NCBI GenBank assembly: GCA_002396505.1
Contig: DGYA01000030.1
Coordinates: forward strand, 444 to 23,429
DNA from: Cyanobacteria bacterium UBA5018
Lineage (GTDB): Bacteria > Cyanobacteriota > Cyanobacteriia > PCC-6307 > Cyanobiaceae
Direction: 5' to 3'
DNA: 22,986 bases
In this document: positions 6,240 through 14,064 of the stretch, in pieces
Layout of the letters: each line of letters begins with the position of its first letter
Position numbering within the stretch: the first letter of the stretch is position 1
Position numbers and translations under genes: made by a program
Notes under the pieces: generated by a model
Told to the model about the DNA's origin: nothing
Database searches by the model: none
The model's input: only the letters and a program-made list of their open reading frames with translations

Positions 6240-8791
6240 GGCCCCTGGCCGCTGGCGGGGCGCTCGGCCCCGGGAATCGGCTGCCAGTTGGTGTGGGTGG
6301 CCCACAGGGCCCAGATCGCCATCGCCCGCAGGTAGTGGCAGGCGCGGAAGGTGTTTACCGCCGTGATCGCCTCTGGGGTGCGGAATTGGAGACCGCCGCT
6401 ATACACCTGGTCCACCACCGCCGTGCAAATCGCCAGGGCGGTGGACGTATCGCCCATCAAGCGGTAGTAGGCGGCCAGCCCGAAATTGATGCCGGTCCAT
6501 ACCTCCAGGGGGTGGGTGCCATTGGGATCGAGCGGTGTGCCATCGCGCCGCAGGCCATTGGCCACCCCCAGCCGACCGCCGGCAAAGGCTTCAAAACAGG
6601 CCTCTTTTATTGCCCCCAGCGCCGAGCGGCTGCGCTCATCGCTCACCACCGGCGGCAAGCCCAACAGCCGCGCATAAAAGTCGCCGCAGAGCTGGTCGGC
6701 CATCACCACCGGCGTGCCGCTTTCGGCATCGATGTTGTAGTACTCGCCATTCCAGAGCAGGCGATCGAAATTGGCGCGGCTCAACTCCAGCCAGCCACCA
6801 AATTGGCGCTGCTCCCAGCTGGTATCCAGCCCCAGCTCCAGCTCCAGCTGCAGCCGCTGGCCCATGGCCAGGCCCGCCTCCAGGGCGGCGATCCAGAGGG
6901 CGCCGCAGTAGGCGCTCACCCCCCGCAGCGGCCAGTCGTCGAAGGTTTGATCCGGGGCGCCGCCGTTGTCGGGCAGCCCGTCGCCGTTGATGTCGAAATT
7001 GTGCAGATAGCGCAGGGCGGTCACCGCCGCCGGCCAGCAGTCGGCCAGGAAGCGCAGATCCTCGCCGCCGGGGGCCAGGCGGAAACTGCGCCACACCTGC
7101 AGCACAAAATCACTGGCCAGGTCTTTCCAGAGGTTGCAGTCTTGATATGCGGTGTAGTTGGTGGCGTCGAAGGGACGCTCGTTGGGGGCCCCCAGGTCGT
7201 GGGGGGTGGCCCCGGCCAGCTTGCGGGCGGCCTCGACGCGGCCGCGCCCCTGGGTGAAATACCAGCCGATCGGCCGGGGCGTGGGGTCGCTGGCCGGGAT
7301 CGCCCGGGCGAAGCTGCGCAGCACGGCCTTGTCCAGTTCAGGCCAGAGCTGCAGCAGGCCAAAGGAGCCGTAAAGCCTCACGTCGAGGCTTTCGTACCAG
7401 GCGTAGTCGAGGCACTCCAACACCCCGAAGCGGCCCACGGGATCGCCGGGGCCAGCGGCGGTCCAGAGGCTGCCGCCGCTGGCCAGGTCGTAGAGCTCGT
7501 TGAACAGGGCCATCCGCAGCGGCTCGGGCAGGTCCGAGCGCTCCAACACCGGCCGCTGCCAGCTGTCTATTTGCTGGCGCCAACTGGGCCAATCCGCCAG
7601 CGCCTCGGCGGCAATGGCGGCGGCGTTGTCGCCACCGGCCCCGAAGAAATCCGTGTAGCGCCGCAGGGCGCCACTGCCGCTGGCAAAGCTGGTCTGGGGC
7701 AGATCCCAGCTGATCACCAGGGGGATCTCAACGCTGGCGCCGGGCTCCAGCCGCAGCCGCAGGGCCAGGGCGGCACTGGCTGGATCCAGCTCGCCGCTGG
7801 GGCGATCGTCATTGCTGTTGGGAATTGAGCCGTCGCGGGCAAAGGACTGCCACAATTCGGCGCCATCGCCGCTCGGATCCCAACGACTGCAGCGCAGGAT
7901 CTCCAGCCGCGACAGGCCCTGGCCGGCATTGGCCTCGGCCAGGGCCGCCTCATCCGGCAGAGCCAGGCACCACTGGCCCTGGCCTTCTGCGATCGGCAGA
8001 TCCCGCTCGCCGTCGAGCAGTACCCCCTTGAGACCCGGCCGATCCACCCAGCTGTTGCGATGCAGCAGCGTGCGACCGATGGCCGGCACATAGCGATATT
8101 CGGGGCTGCCGTCGTCGCGGAACTGAACGGCCGCGCTGGGGTCGGTGTTGGTGAACCAGCCGGTGGTGTTGCGCCAGCTCAACAGCAGCGATAGATCCAG
8201 GGGGGCGGGGCCGGGGTTGGCGAGCCGCCAGCGGAACACCGCCACCGGATAGCTGGTGCGGCGATAGTCGCCGGGCAGGATTGGACTAAAGGCTTCGCAG
8301 CTCAGCTCCGCCCGGTAAACGTTGCGGTAATCGAACCAGCTCAGCGGATAGCGGGCGCTGTAGCTGCCGGTGTCCAGCTCCGCCGTGCTGGCGGGATACC
8401 ACTGCCAGGCCGACAGCGGCTGCACATCGCCAATGGCACTGGAGGGAATCTCCGGCTGGGTGGCCAGGGCGTAGGCGCGGCTCTGGTCGCCATCGGATTC
8501 GTACAGGGCGAACTGGCAATCCGGCAGCTGGCCATACCAGTGCTCGCCACCATCCAGGTGCCAAAGATTGAAGTCGCCCCTGGAGCTGCGGCCCAGGCAA
8601 CCGGCACCAAAGCCCCCCAGGGGGGCCCCATGCCAGGGCCCATCGTCGAGGTTGCTGGCGTAGCGCACGGTGTAGGGCTGCTCCCAGCCCAAGCCGATCG
8701 GCCGCGACCAGCTGGCCGGCGGCGCTGACTTGGGGCGGTCGGAGCCGCGGCGCATCAGCTCCTGGAGTGCCCGCAGGCCCGGCAGGGTCAT
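6236..8791 (-). CDS. GH116-family glycosidase (GBA2-like)
   Basis: This 851-residue protein has the architecture of glycoside hydrolase family 116, which includes human non-lysosomal glucosylceramidase GBA2 and bacterial beta-glucosidases. The N-terminal beta domain opens with APLGGFGAGCLGR (56-68) and the GDFNLWHLD block (72-80). The C-terminal (alpha/alpha)6 domain has VLECLDYAWYESLDVRLYGS (457-476), where Glu459 is the probable nucleophile, and DQTFDDW (614-620) followed by GVSAYCGALW (624-633), where Asp618 is the probable acid/base. A DINGDGLPDN-like block (600-609) precedes it. Assignments are by motif memory, not structure. There is no signal peptide, so it should be cytoplasmic. The natural substrate is unknown; glucolipids or a glucosylated compatible solute are possible. 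It is coupled to the DUF3122 gene by an ATGA overlap. Confidence 0.88.
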   Translation of the reverse strand: MTLPGLRALQELMRRGSDRPKSAPPASWSRPIGLGWEQPYTVRYASNLDDGPWHGAPLGGFGAGCLGRSSRGDFNLWHLDGGEHWYGQLPDCQFALYESDGDQSRAYALATQPEIPSSAIGDVQPLSAWQWYPASTAELDTGSYSARYPLSWFDYRNVYRAELSCEAFSPILPGDYRRTSYPVAVFRWRLANPGPAPLDLSLLLSWRNTTGWFTNTDPSAAVQFRDDGSPEYRYVPAIGRTLLHRNSWVDRPGLKGVLLDGERDLPIAEGQGQWCLALPDEAALAEANAGQGLSRLEILRCSRWDPSGDGAELWQSFARDGSIPNSNDDRPSGELDPASAALALRLRLEPGASVEIPLVISWDLPQTSFASGSGALRRYTDFFGAGGDNAAAIAAEALADWPSWRQQIDSWQRPVLERSDLPEPLRMALFNELYDLASGGSLWTAAGPGDPVGRFGVLECLDYAWYESLDVRLYGSFGLLQLWPELDKAVLRSFARAIPASDPTPRPIGWYFTQGRGRVEAARKLAGATPHDLGAPNERPFDATNYTAYQDCNLWKDLASDFVLQVWRSFRLAPGGEDLRFLADCWPAAVTALRYLHNFDINGDGLPDNGGAPDQTFDDWPLRGVSAYCGALWIAALEAGLAMGQRLQLELELGLDTSWEQRQFGGWLELSRANFDRLLWNGEYYNIDAESGTPVVMADQLCGDFYARLLGLPPVVSDERSRSALGAIKEACFEAFAGGRLGVANGLRRDGTPLDPNGTHPLEVWTGINFGLAAYYRLMGDTSTALAICTAVVDQVYSGGLQFRTPEAITAVNTFRACHYLRAMAIWALWATHTNWQPIPGAERPASGQGP

Positions 8792-8888
8792 GGCTGAACG
8801 GCAGCGAAGGCAAGCATCGCACCGCCCCAGCGCCCACGGGCGCTTTTATGCTTTGAATCGTCTGGCGGCGGGTTGTTCAATGCCAGGC

Positions 8889-9040
8889 GCTAGGGCGACA
8901 GTTTTGCTGGCACGACAGCCCTGCTGGCAGACATCCCTGCTGACACGAGAGCCCATTGGCACGACAGCCCGCTTGCACGACAGCCGTGCTGGCACAAGAT
9001 CGCCGCTGGCATAAACAAATCCGCTGGTATTAGATCTCCA
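8889..9040. repeat. Degenerate ~17-bp tandem repeat, about 9 units
   Basis: Units typically begin GCTGGCAC and include GACAGCCC: starts at 8889, 8906, 8923, 8939, about 8956, about 8974, 8988, 9005 and 9023. Unit length varies from 14 to 18 bp and similarity decays toward the right. It occupies most of the gap between the GH116 gene (starting at 8791, leftward) and the small membrane protein gene (ending at 9073). No gene is seen in this gap (8792-9072). Confidence 0.75.
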
Positions 9041-9072
9041 GCAAGCCCTATTCATCTAGGACCCAATTGCGG

Positions 9073-9327
9073 CTAGGGGGCCACCAGGGACTGACCCAAA
9101 TCCTCGCGCAGCTTGCGGATGCGCAGCAGCAGCCGCAGCCGGCGGCTGCGGGCCGTGATCGTGAGATAGAGGCGCAGGGGCACGTAGACCAGGGCCATCG
9201 CCAGGCCGGCGGCGGCGATCAACAGAAAGATCAGCGCATTGGCGCCGCCGGCTGGATCGAGCATGGCCTGACCCGCCTTGTCGATGGCGAGGCCACTTTC
9301 CAATGCTTGGCTCAGCAGATCCTCCAT
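9073..9327 (-). CDS. Small conserved-looking membrane protein, unknown function
   Basis: This 84-residue protein has a Gly/Ala/Leu-rich membrane segment at about residues 29-52 (GANALIFLLIAAAGLAMAL and following). It is preceded by an acidic/polar N-terminus (LLSQALESGLAIDKAGQAML) and followed by a strongly basic tail (ARSRRLRLLLRIRKLREDLG, 59-78). That charge pattern suggests one membrane pass with a cytoplasmic C-terminal helix. I cannot name the family. The ATG at 9327 is preceded by GGGGA. The gene is divergent from groEL2, with 124 bp between the starts, so the two may share a regulatory region. Overlapping frames in this stretch are less protein-like. Confidence 0.62.
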   Translation of the reverse strand: MEDLLSQALESGLAIDKAGQAMLDPAGGANALIFLLIAAAGLAMALVYVPLRLYLTITARSRRLRLLLRIRKLREDLGQSLVAP

Positions 9328-9451
9328 TCCCCAAAGCTAATCAGGGCAGTGCAACTTCGCGGCCAGCGGATTGGCGGCATTCGGCTTTCCCCACAAGCCA
9401 GCCCCCCGCCCTGCGTGGGAGCCTGTGGCCAGTGCCTTCAACCCTTTTGCC

Positions 9452-11122
9452 ATGGCCAAGCTGGTCAGCTTCTCCGATGCCTCCCGCGCCTCCTTGGAAC
9501 GGGGGGTGAACGCCCTGGCCAATGCGGTGAAGGTCACGATCGGCCCCAAGGGCCGCAACGTGGTGCTGGAGAAAAAATTCGGCGCCCCTGATGTGATCAA
9601 CGACGGGGTGACGATCGCCCGCGAAATCGAACTTGAGGATCCCTTCGAGAACATCGGCGCCAAGCTGATCCAACAGGTGGCCAGCAAGACCAAGGACCAG
9701 GCCGGCGACGGCACCACCACGGCCACGGTGCTGGCCCAGGCCATGGTGCATGAGGGCCTGCGCAATGTGGCGGCCGGGGCCAATCCGGTGGGCTTGCGCC
9801 GCGGTATGGACAGGGCGGCGGCCCAGGTGGTGGCCGGCATCGCCGAGCGCTCCCAGGCGGTCGCCGGCGACGCCATCCGCCAGGTGGCCACCGTCAGTTC
9901 CGGCGGCGACGAGGAGGTGGGCCGCATGATCGCCGAGGCCATGGACAAGGTGAGCGCCGACGGGGTGATCACCGTGGAGGAGAGCAAGAGCCTGGCCACC
10001 GAGCTCGAAGTTACCGAGGGCATGGCCTTTGATCGCGGCTACTCCTCCCCCTACTTCGTTACCGACCAGGAACGGCGCGAGTGCGTGTTCGAAAACGCCT
10101 TGATCCTCACCACCGATCGCAAAATCAGTGCCGTAGCCGATCTGGTACCGCTGCTGGAGGCGATTACCCGCAGTGGCCGGCCGTTGCTGATCCTGGCCGA
10201 GGAGGTGGACGGTGAAGCCCTGGCCACCCTGGTGGTGAACAAAAACCGCGGCGTGCTGCAGGTGGCGGCCGTGCGCGCCCCCGGCTTCGGGGATCGCCGC
10301 AAGGCGATGCTCGGCGATATCGCCACCCTCACCGGCGCCACCGTGGTCAGCGAAGACCAGGCGATGACCCTAGACAAGGTGACCCTGGCCGATCTGGGCC
10401 AGGCCCGCCAGATCACGATCACCAAGGACAGCACCACCATCGTCGCCTCTGGCGACCACCAGCAGGCGGTGATTAACCGGGTGGCCGCGATCAGGCGAGA
10501 ACTGGAAAACACAGACTCCGACTACGACCGCGAGAAACTGCAGGAGCGGATCGCCAAGCTGGCCGGCGGCGTGGCTGTGATCAAGGTGGGAGCTCCCACT
10601 GAGACCGAACTGCGCAACCGCAAGCTGCGCATCGAAGACGCCCTCAATGCCACCCGCGCCGCGGTGGAGGAGGGCATCGTCGCCGGTGGCGGCGTCACCC
10701 TGCTGCAACTGGCCGATGGCCTGGATGCCCTGGCCGCCAGCTGTAGCAATGGCGATGAGCGCACCGGGGTGGCGATCGTGCAGCGGGCCCTGAGCGAACC
10801 CGTGCGCCAGATCGCGGTCAATGCCGGTGCCGATGGCGCCGTGGTGGTGTCAGAGATTCGCCGCCTGGGCCAGGGCTACAACGCCGCTAGCGGCGTCTAT
10901 GAAGACCTGCTCGCCGCCGGCATTGTCGATGCGGCCAAGGTGACCCGCCTGGCCCTGCAGGATGCCGTTTCCATCGCCGCCCTGCTGCTCACCACCGAGG
11001 CCGTGATCGCCGACAAGCCCGAACCCGCCGCCCCTGCCGGGGCCGGTGGCGGCGCTGGTGGCATGGGCGGCATGGGGGGTATGGGCGGCATGGGCGGCAT
11101 GGGCATGCCCGGAATGATGTGA
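9452..11122 (+). CDS. groEL2: 60-kDa chaperonin GroEL2 (no adjacent groES)
   Basis: This 556-residue chaperonin subunit belongs to the ATP-dependent double-ring folding machine. Clear features are TIGPKGRNVVLE (29-40), the nucleotide-binding GDGTTTATVLA (85-95), EVTEGMAFDRGY in the middle, AGGVAVIKVGA, VEEGIVAGGG, and a Gly-Met-rich C-terminal tail (GGMGG repeats ending MGMPGMM). The MAKLVSFSD start and absence of a neighbouring groES match the second, stand-alone cyanobacterial GroEL rather than the groES-groEL operon copy. The ATG at 9452 is chosen because MAK is the family N-terminus, although the frame extends to 9371. I found no CIRCE inverted repeat (TTAGCACTC-N9-GAGTGCTAA) upstream, so HrcA control is not evident. 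A strong hairpin terminator follows at 11141. Confidence 0.97.
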   Translation: MAKLVSFSDASRASLERGVNALANAVKVTIGPKGRNVVLEKKFGAPDVINDGVTIAREIELEDPFENIGAKLIQQVASKTKDQAGDGTTTATVLAQAMVHEGLRNVAAGANPVGLRRGMDRAAAQVVAGIAERSQAVAGDAIRQVATVSSGGDEEVGRMIAEAMDKVSADGVITVEESKSLATELEVTEGMAFDRGYSSPYFVTDQERRECVFENALILTTDRKISAVADLVPLLEAITRSGRPLLILAEEVDGEALATLVVNKNRGVLQVAAVRAPGFGDRRKAMLGDIATLTGATVVSEDQAMTLDKVTLADLGQARQITITKDSTTIVASGDHQQAVINRVAAIRRELENTDSDYDREKLQERIAKLAGGVAVIKVGAPTETELRNRKLRIEDALNATRAAVEEGIVAGGGVTLLQLADGLDALAASCSNGDERTGVAIVQRALSEPVRQIAVNAGADGAVVVSEIRRLGQGYNAASGVYEDLLAAGIVDAAKVTRLALQDAVSIAALLLTTEAVIADKPEPAAPAGAGGGAGGMGGMGGMGGMGGMGMPGMM

Positions 11123-11140
11123 TCCCCGCCCAGGGGCGCT

Positions 11141-11180
11141 AACTGACGCCATTTCAGCTAACTGGCGTCAGTTCTTTTAT
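11141..11180 (+). terminator. Rho-independent terminator of groEL2
   Basis: A perfect 11-bp inverted repeat, AACTGACGCCA (11141-11151) and TGGCGTCAGTT (11163-11173), encloses an 11-nt loop containing TTTCAGCTAAC. It is followed by CTTTTAT. A related palindrome CTGGCGCCAG (11181-11190) follows at once. The structure lies between convergent groEL2 and nanE and may slow transcription from both sides, but only the plus strand has a T-rich tract. Confidence 0.82.
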
Positions 11181-11200
11181 CTGGCGCCAGTTCAATAAAT

Positions 11201-11944
11201 TCAGGCCAGCGCCTTCACATAGGCCGCCACCTGTAGATCGATGCCGGTGATGGCGGTGCCCACCACCACCGCATCGGCCCCCAGGGCCAGGGCCCGGCGG
11301 GCATCGACCGCGTTGGCGATGCCCCCCTCGCAGATCAGGGCCACCTGGGCCGGCAATTGCTGCCGCAGGGGCGCCAACAGCTCCCAGGCGGGCGGTGGGT
11401 AAGCGGCCGTAGCCTCGGTGTAGCCATAGAGGGTGGTGCCCACCCAGCTACAGCCCAGGGCCGCGGCCCGTAGGCCAGCTGCCAAGCTGTCCACATCCGC
11501 CATCAAAGGGGCCCCCAATTCGGTGCGGGCCCTCTCCACCAGGGTTTCCAGATCGTCTTCGCCGGGCCGGAGCCGTTCGGTGGCATCCAGGGCGACGACG
11601 TCGGCACCGGCGGCCCAGACGGCCCGGATCTCCTGCCAGCGGGGGGTGATGTACACAGAAGATCCGGGAAAGCTGCGCTTCCACAGGCCAATGATCAGCG
11701 CCTCGGGACAGCGGCGCCGCACCGCCGTGATGTGTTCCGGGCTTTCCAGCCGCACGCCGCTGGCGCCTTGCAGTAGCGCGGCCTCGGCCATGGCGGCAAT
11801 AACCTCGGGCTGGCGCAGCGGCGAACCCTCCGGCGCCTGCACCGACACGATCAAACCAGAGGCCGCCAGTCTGGGGGCAGTTTTGGAGACTGACCCAGGG
11901 GCCTTATTGCTGTCAGCACTCGGGACTGAACTGGGGTTTGGCAT
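11201..11944 (-). CDS. nanE: Putative N-acetylmannosamine-6-phosphate 2-epimerase (NanE family)
   Basis: This 247-residue TIM-barrel protein of the NanE family interconverts ManNAc-6-P and GlcNAc-6-P. Supporting motifs are IGLWKRSFPGSSVYITP (with the expected catalytic Lys at 89), AGADVVALDAT, LMADVDSLAAGLRAA, SWVGTTLYGYT and CEGGIANAVDARRAL (Glu206), then GADAVVVGTAIT near the end. The ATG at 11944 is chosen. The frame is also open from a TTG at 11977 directly behind the permease stop, but those residues (LDRKLN) duplicate the permease C-terminus. It is the last gene of the ctaA-ctaB-ABC run. No other sialic acid or amino-sugar catabolic gene is in the window, so the physiological substrate is uncertain. 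It may serve cell-envelope amino-sugar turnover. Confidence 0.88.
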   Translation of the reverse strand: MPNPSSVPSADSNKAPGSVSKTAPRLAASGLIVSVQAPEGSPLRQPEVIAAMAEAALLQGASGVRLESPEHITAVRRRCPEALIIGLWKRSFPGSSVYITPRWQEIRAVWAAGADVVALDATERLRPGEDDLETLVERARTELGAPLMADVDSLAAGLRAAALGCSWVGTTLYGYTEATAAYPPPAWELLAPLRQQLPAQVALICEGGIANAVDARRALALGADAVVVGTAITGIDLQVAAYVKALA

Positions 11945-11960
11945 CGAGACCAGGCTGTAG

Positions 11961-11998
11961 TTGAGCTTGCGATCCAATCAATTCAGCTTGCGATCCAG
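11961..11998. repeat. 21-bp-period direct repeat at the permease/nanE junction
   Basis: TTGAGCTTGCGATCCA (11961-11976) and TTCAGCTTGCGATCCA (11982-11997) differ at one position and lie 21 bp apart. On the minus strand the first-read copy encodes the permease C-terminus LDRKLN followed by TGA, and the second encodes LDRKLN again in the same frame. The period is a multiple of three, so frame is kept. Confidence 0.85.
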
Positions 11999-12838
11999 CA
12001 GGGGTCGAATCGCCACAAACAGGCCCAGGGCCAGCAGCGTTAGCACCGCCAGGCAGGTGCCCAGGCTGAGCTGGCCATAGGGAGCCTCCAGCACCACGGT
12101 GGAGAAACCCACCGGGCCCCCATAGGCTGCACGGATCGGCTCAATGGCGAAGGTGAGCGGATTGAGCGAGGCCAGCCAGCTCAACCAGGTGGGCATGAAG
12201 CTCAGGGGTGCCAGGGCCGTACTGGCGAACAGCAGCGGCAGATTGGCCACGAAGATCACGGCGATCAACTCGATGTGGCCAGGCAGGGCAAAGGCCAGGC
12301 CAAGGCTCAGCGCCGTGACCGCAAACACAAGTAAAAGCAGCGTCGCCAGCACCAACAGCAGGCCGGCGCCACTGGGCCAGCCATAGCCCAATAGGGCGGC
12401 GGTAACCATGATCGCCAGGCTCTGCACCAGCGACAAGCTGGTGATGTACAGCACCGAGGCCAACACGATCGAGCTGCGGGAGCGCAACGGCGCCACCAAC
12501 AGCCGGTTGAGGAAGCCGAACTCCCGATCAAACATCACCGGCAAGCCGGCGTTGAGGGCAGCGCTGAAGGCGGTGAACACGATCACCCCGGCGCCGAGAA
12601 ACTGGCCGTAGCCGCCACCACCTGGCAGCAGCCCCGCCGGGGCATTGGCGAACAGGGCCCCAAACAGGATCAGCCAGATCAGCGGTTGCAGCACCCCTGC
12701 CACCAGGGTGGTGGGGCGGCGCTGCAGCTGCAGGAACAGGCGCCGGGTGAGGGCCAGGGTCTCCTGGCTGATCTCAGCGAAGGCAGAGGGCTCGGCCGCC
12801 GGGGCCAGCGGAGCCAGGGAGGGGTTGGCACTGGTCAT
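11978..12838 (-). CDS. ABC-2 type transporter permease
   Basis: This 286-residue integral membrane subunit has about six hydrophobic segments, consistent with the ABC2_membrane (DrrB/NodJ-like) family. After a short cytoplasmic N-terminus (LALTRRLFLQLQRRP) come VLQPLIWLILFGALF, a large hydrophobic middle with GAGVIVFTAFSAALNAG, the conserved MFDREFGFLNRLLVAPL loop, and late segments with LNPLTFAIEPIRAAY. The ATG at 12838 is preferred over an upstream TTG at 12874. The ATPase gene is 101 bp upstream on the same strand, and together they make a simple two-component exporter. Position behind ctaA and ctaB suggests a role tied to heme or oxidase biogenesis, but the substrate cannot be read from the sequence. 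Confidence 0.9.
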   Translation of the reverse strand: MTSANPSLAPLAPAAEPSAFAEISQETLALTRRLFLQLQRRPTTLVAGVLQPLIWLILFGALFANAPAGLLPGGGGYGQFLGAGVIVFTAFSAALNAGLPVMFDREFGFLNRLLVAPLRSRSSIVLASVLYITSLSLVQSLAIMVTAALLGYGWPSGAGLLLVLATLLLLVFAVTALSLGLAFALPGHIELIAVIFVANLPLLFASTALAPLSFMPTWLSWLASLNPLTFAIEPIRAAYGGPVGFSTVVLEAPYGQLSLGTCLAVLTLLALGLFVAIRPLLDRKLN

Positions 12839-12877
12839 CGGCCGATGCAGTGGGGCTGAAACCCTAAGGAACAATCG

Positions 12878-12924
12878 GCCACCCCAGCTGCTGCCCGAGC
12901 TATCGGCCCAGCTGCTGGGGTGGC
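12878..12924 (-). other. Long hairpin inside the ABC operon
   Basis: GCCACCCCAGC (12878-12888) and GCTGGGGTGGC (12914-12924) form a perfect 11-bp inverted repeat with a 25-nt loop that itself repeats CCCAGCTGCTG. It fills the 101-bp gap between the ATPase stop (12940) and the permease start (12838). No T-run follows on the minus strand, so it is not a classical terminator. It could be an RNA-stabilising or attenuating hairpin. Confidence 0.6.
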
Positions 12925-12939
12925 TAATGGCCCAGCCGC

Positions 12940-14037
12940 TCAGCGCATGTTCTGCTTGCGCTCCGCCTTGGTATCCCGAATGCCGGCCAGGGCCAACTCC
13001 GCATCGTTGAGGGTGCGGCCGGTGGCCTGCAGGTAGACATCGTCGAGGCTGGGGCGGCTCTGGGCCAGGGCAAACACGGGCAAATCCGCCTCGCCCAACT
13101 GGCGCCTGAGCTGCTCGATCACCCCCTCGTGCTCCACCACCAGGTTTAGGGAGAAGCCCTGGGCCCGGTTCACCACCACCTGGCGCACTCCTGCACAGGC
13201 CCGCAGCAACTGCTGCACCCGCAGGGCCTCTGGTTCATCGCTGAATTCCCGCACCCGCAGGGTCACCCGATCGCCGCCCAGGGAGGCCTTCAAGGCGGCG
13301 GGAGCCCCCTCGGCAATCACCCGGCCAGACTCAATAATTGCCAGCCGATCGGCCAGGGCATCCACCTCTTCCAGGTAGTGGCTGCTGAGCAGCACCGTGG
13401 TGCCCTGGTTGCGCAGCTCCCGCAGCACCTGCCAGATGGCGGCACGGCTCTCGATGTCCAAACCCACGGTGGGTTCATCGAGCACCAGCAGCCGCGGCCG
13501 GTGCAATAAACCCGCCGCCAAATCCAAGCGGCGGCGCATGCCACCGGAGTAGCTGCCGCAGCGGCGATCGATCCAAGCGGCCATGCCCATCAATTCGCAG
13601 AGTTCGGCGATGCGCCGATCGCGGACGGCATTGGGCAGGTGATACAAGGCCGCCTGCAACTGCAGCAACTCGCGGCCGGTGAGGATCTTGTCGATGGCCA
13701 CCTCCTGGGCCACGTAGCCCAGCAGCCGGCGGGCGGCGCGGGGATTGGCCAGGGCATCCACCCCCGCCACCGTGACACTGCCGCTGTCGGGGGCCAACAG
13801 GGTGCAAAGAATGCGCAGGGCGGTGGTCTTGCCGGCACCATTGGGCCCCAGCAGCCCGTAGAGGCAGCCACCTTCAATCGAGAGGCTGAAGTCGTTGAGG
13901 GCCTGGATGCCAACAGCCAGCTTCGGTGCCTGATCGCCAGGCTGATCGGGCTTTTGCCGATCCTGACCCGCGGTGGCTGGCTTGGTTTGAGCCTTGCCGC
14001 CGCCATAGCACTTGCTCAGGTGCTCTAGTTCAATCAC
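12940..14037 (-). CDS. ABC transporter ATP-binding protein (DrrA/CcmA-like)
   Basis: This 365-residue cytoplasmic ATPase energises the adjacent permease. It shows Walker A GPNGAGKT (64-71), Q-loop Gln111, signature YSGGMRRR (163-170), Walker B LLVLDEPT (183-190) and H-loop His220. The C-terminal part (about 245-345) fits the accessory domain of DrrA-type exporters, including SRPSLDDVYLQATGR. An unusual Lys/Gln/Pro-rich insert lies at about 13-40, between the first beta strand and the usual second strand. The start is a GTG at 14037, supported by GGGAG nine bases upstream and by the family start IELEHLSKCYGG. The gene begins 27 bp after the ctaB stop, so it is almost certainly cotranscribed with ctaB. 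Confidence 0.94.
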   Translation of the reverse strand: MIELEHLSKCYGGGKAQTKPATAGQDRQKPDQPGDQAPKLAVGIQALNDFSLSIEGGCLYGLLGPNGAGKTTALRILCTLLAPDSGSVTVAGVDALANPRAARRLLGYVAQEVAIDKILTGRELLQLQAALYHLPNAVRDRRIAELCELMGMAAWIDRRCGSYSGGMRRRLDLAAGLLHRPRLLVLDEPTVGLDIESRAAIWQVLRELRNQGTTVLLSSHYLEEVDALADRLAIIESGRVIAEGAPAALKASLGGDRVTLRVREFSDEPEALRVQQLLRACAGVRQVVVNRAQGFSLNLVVEHEGVIEQLRRQLGEADLPVFALAQSRPSLDDVYLQATGRTLNDAELALAGIRDTKAERKQNMR

Positions 14038-14064
14038 CCGTCGCTGCTCCCGATGGCCAATTGC

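Noticed and set aside
6293..7828. A 511-codon open frame on the plus strand
   Set aside because: It is antisense to the GH116 gene, has the composition of a shadow frame in GC-rich DNA and contains no recognisable domain.
8889..9040. CRISPR array
   Set aside because: The units are 14-18 bp, directly adjacent and decayed, with no unique spacers and no cas genes.
9328..9451. CIRCE operator upstream of groEL2
   Set aside because: The TTAGCACTC-N9-GAGTGCTAA pattern is not present between the small membrane protein gene and groEL2.
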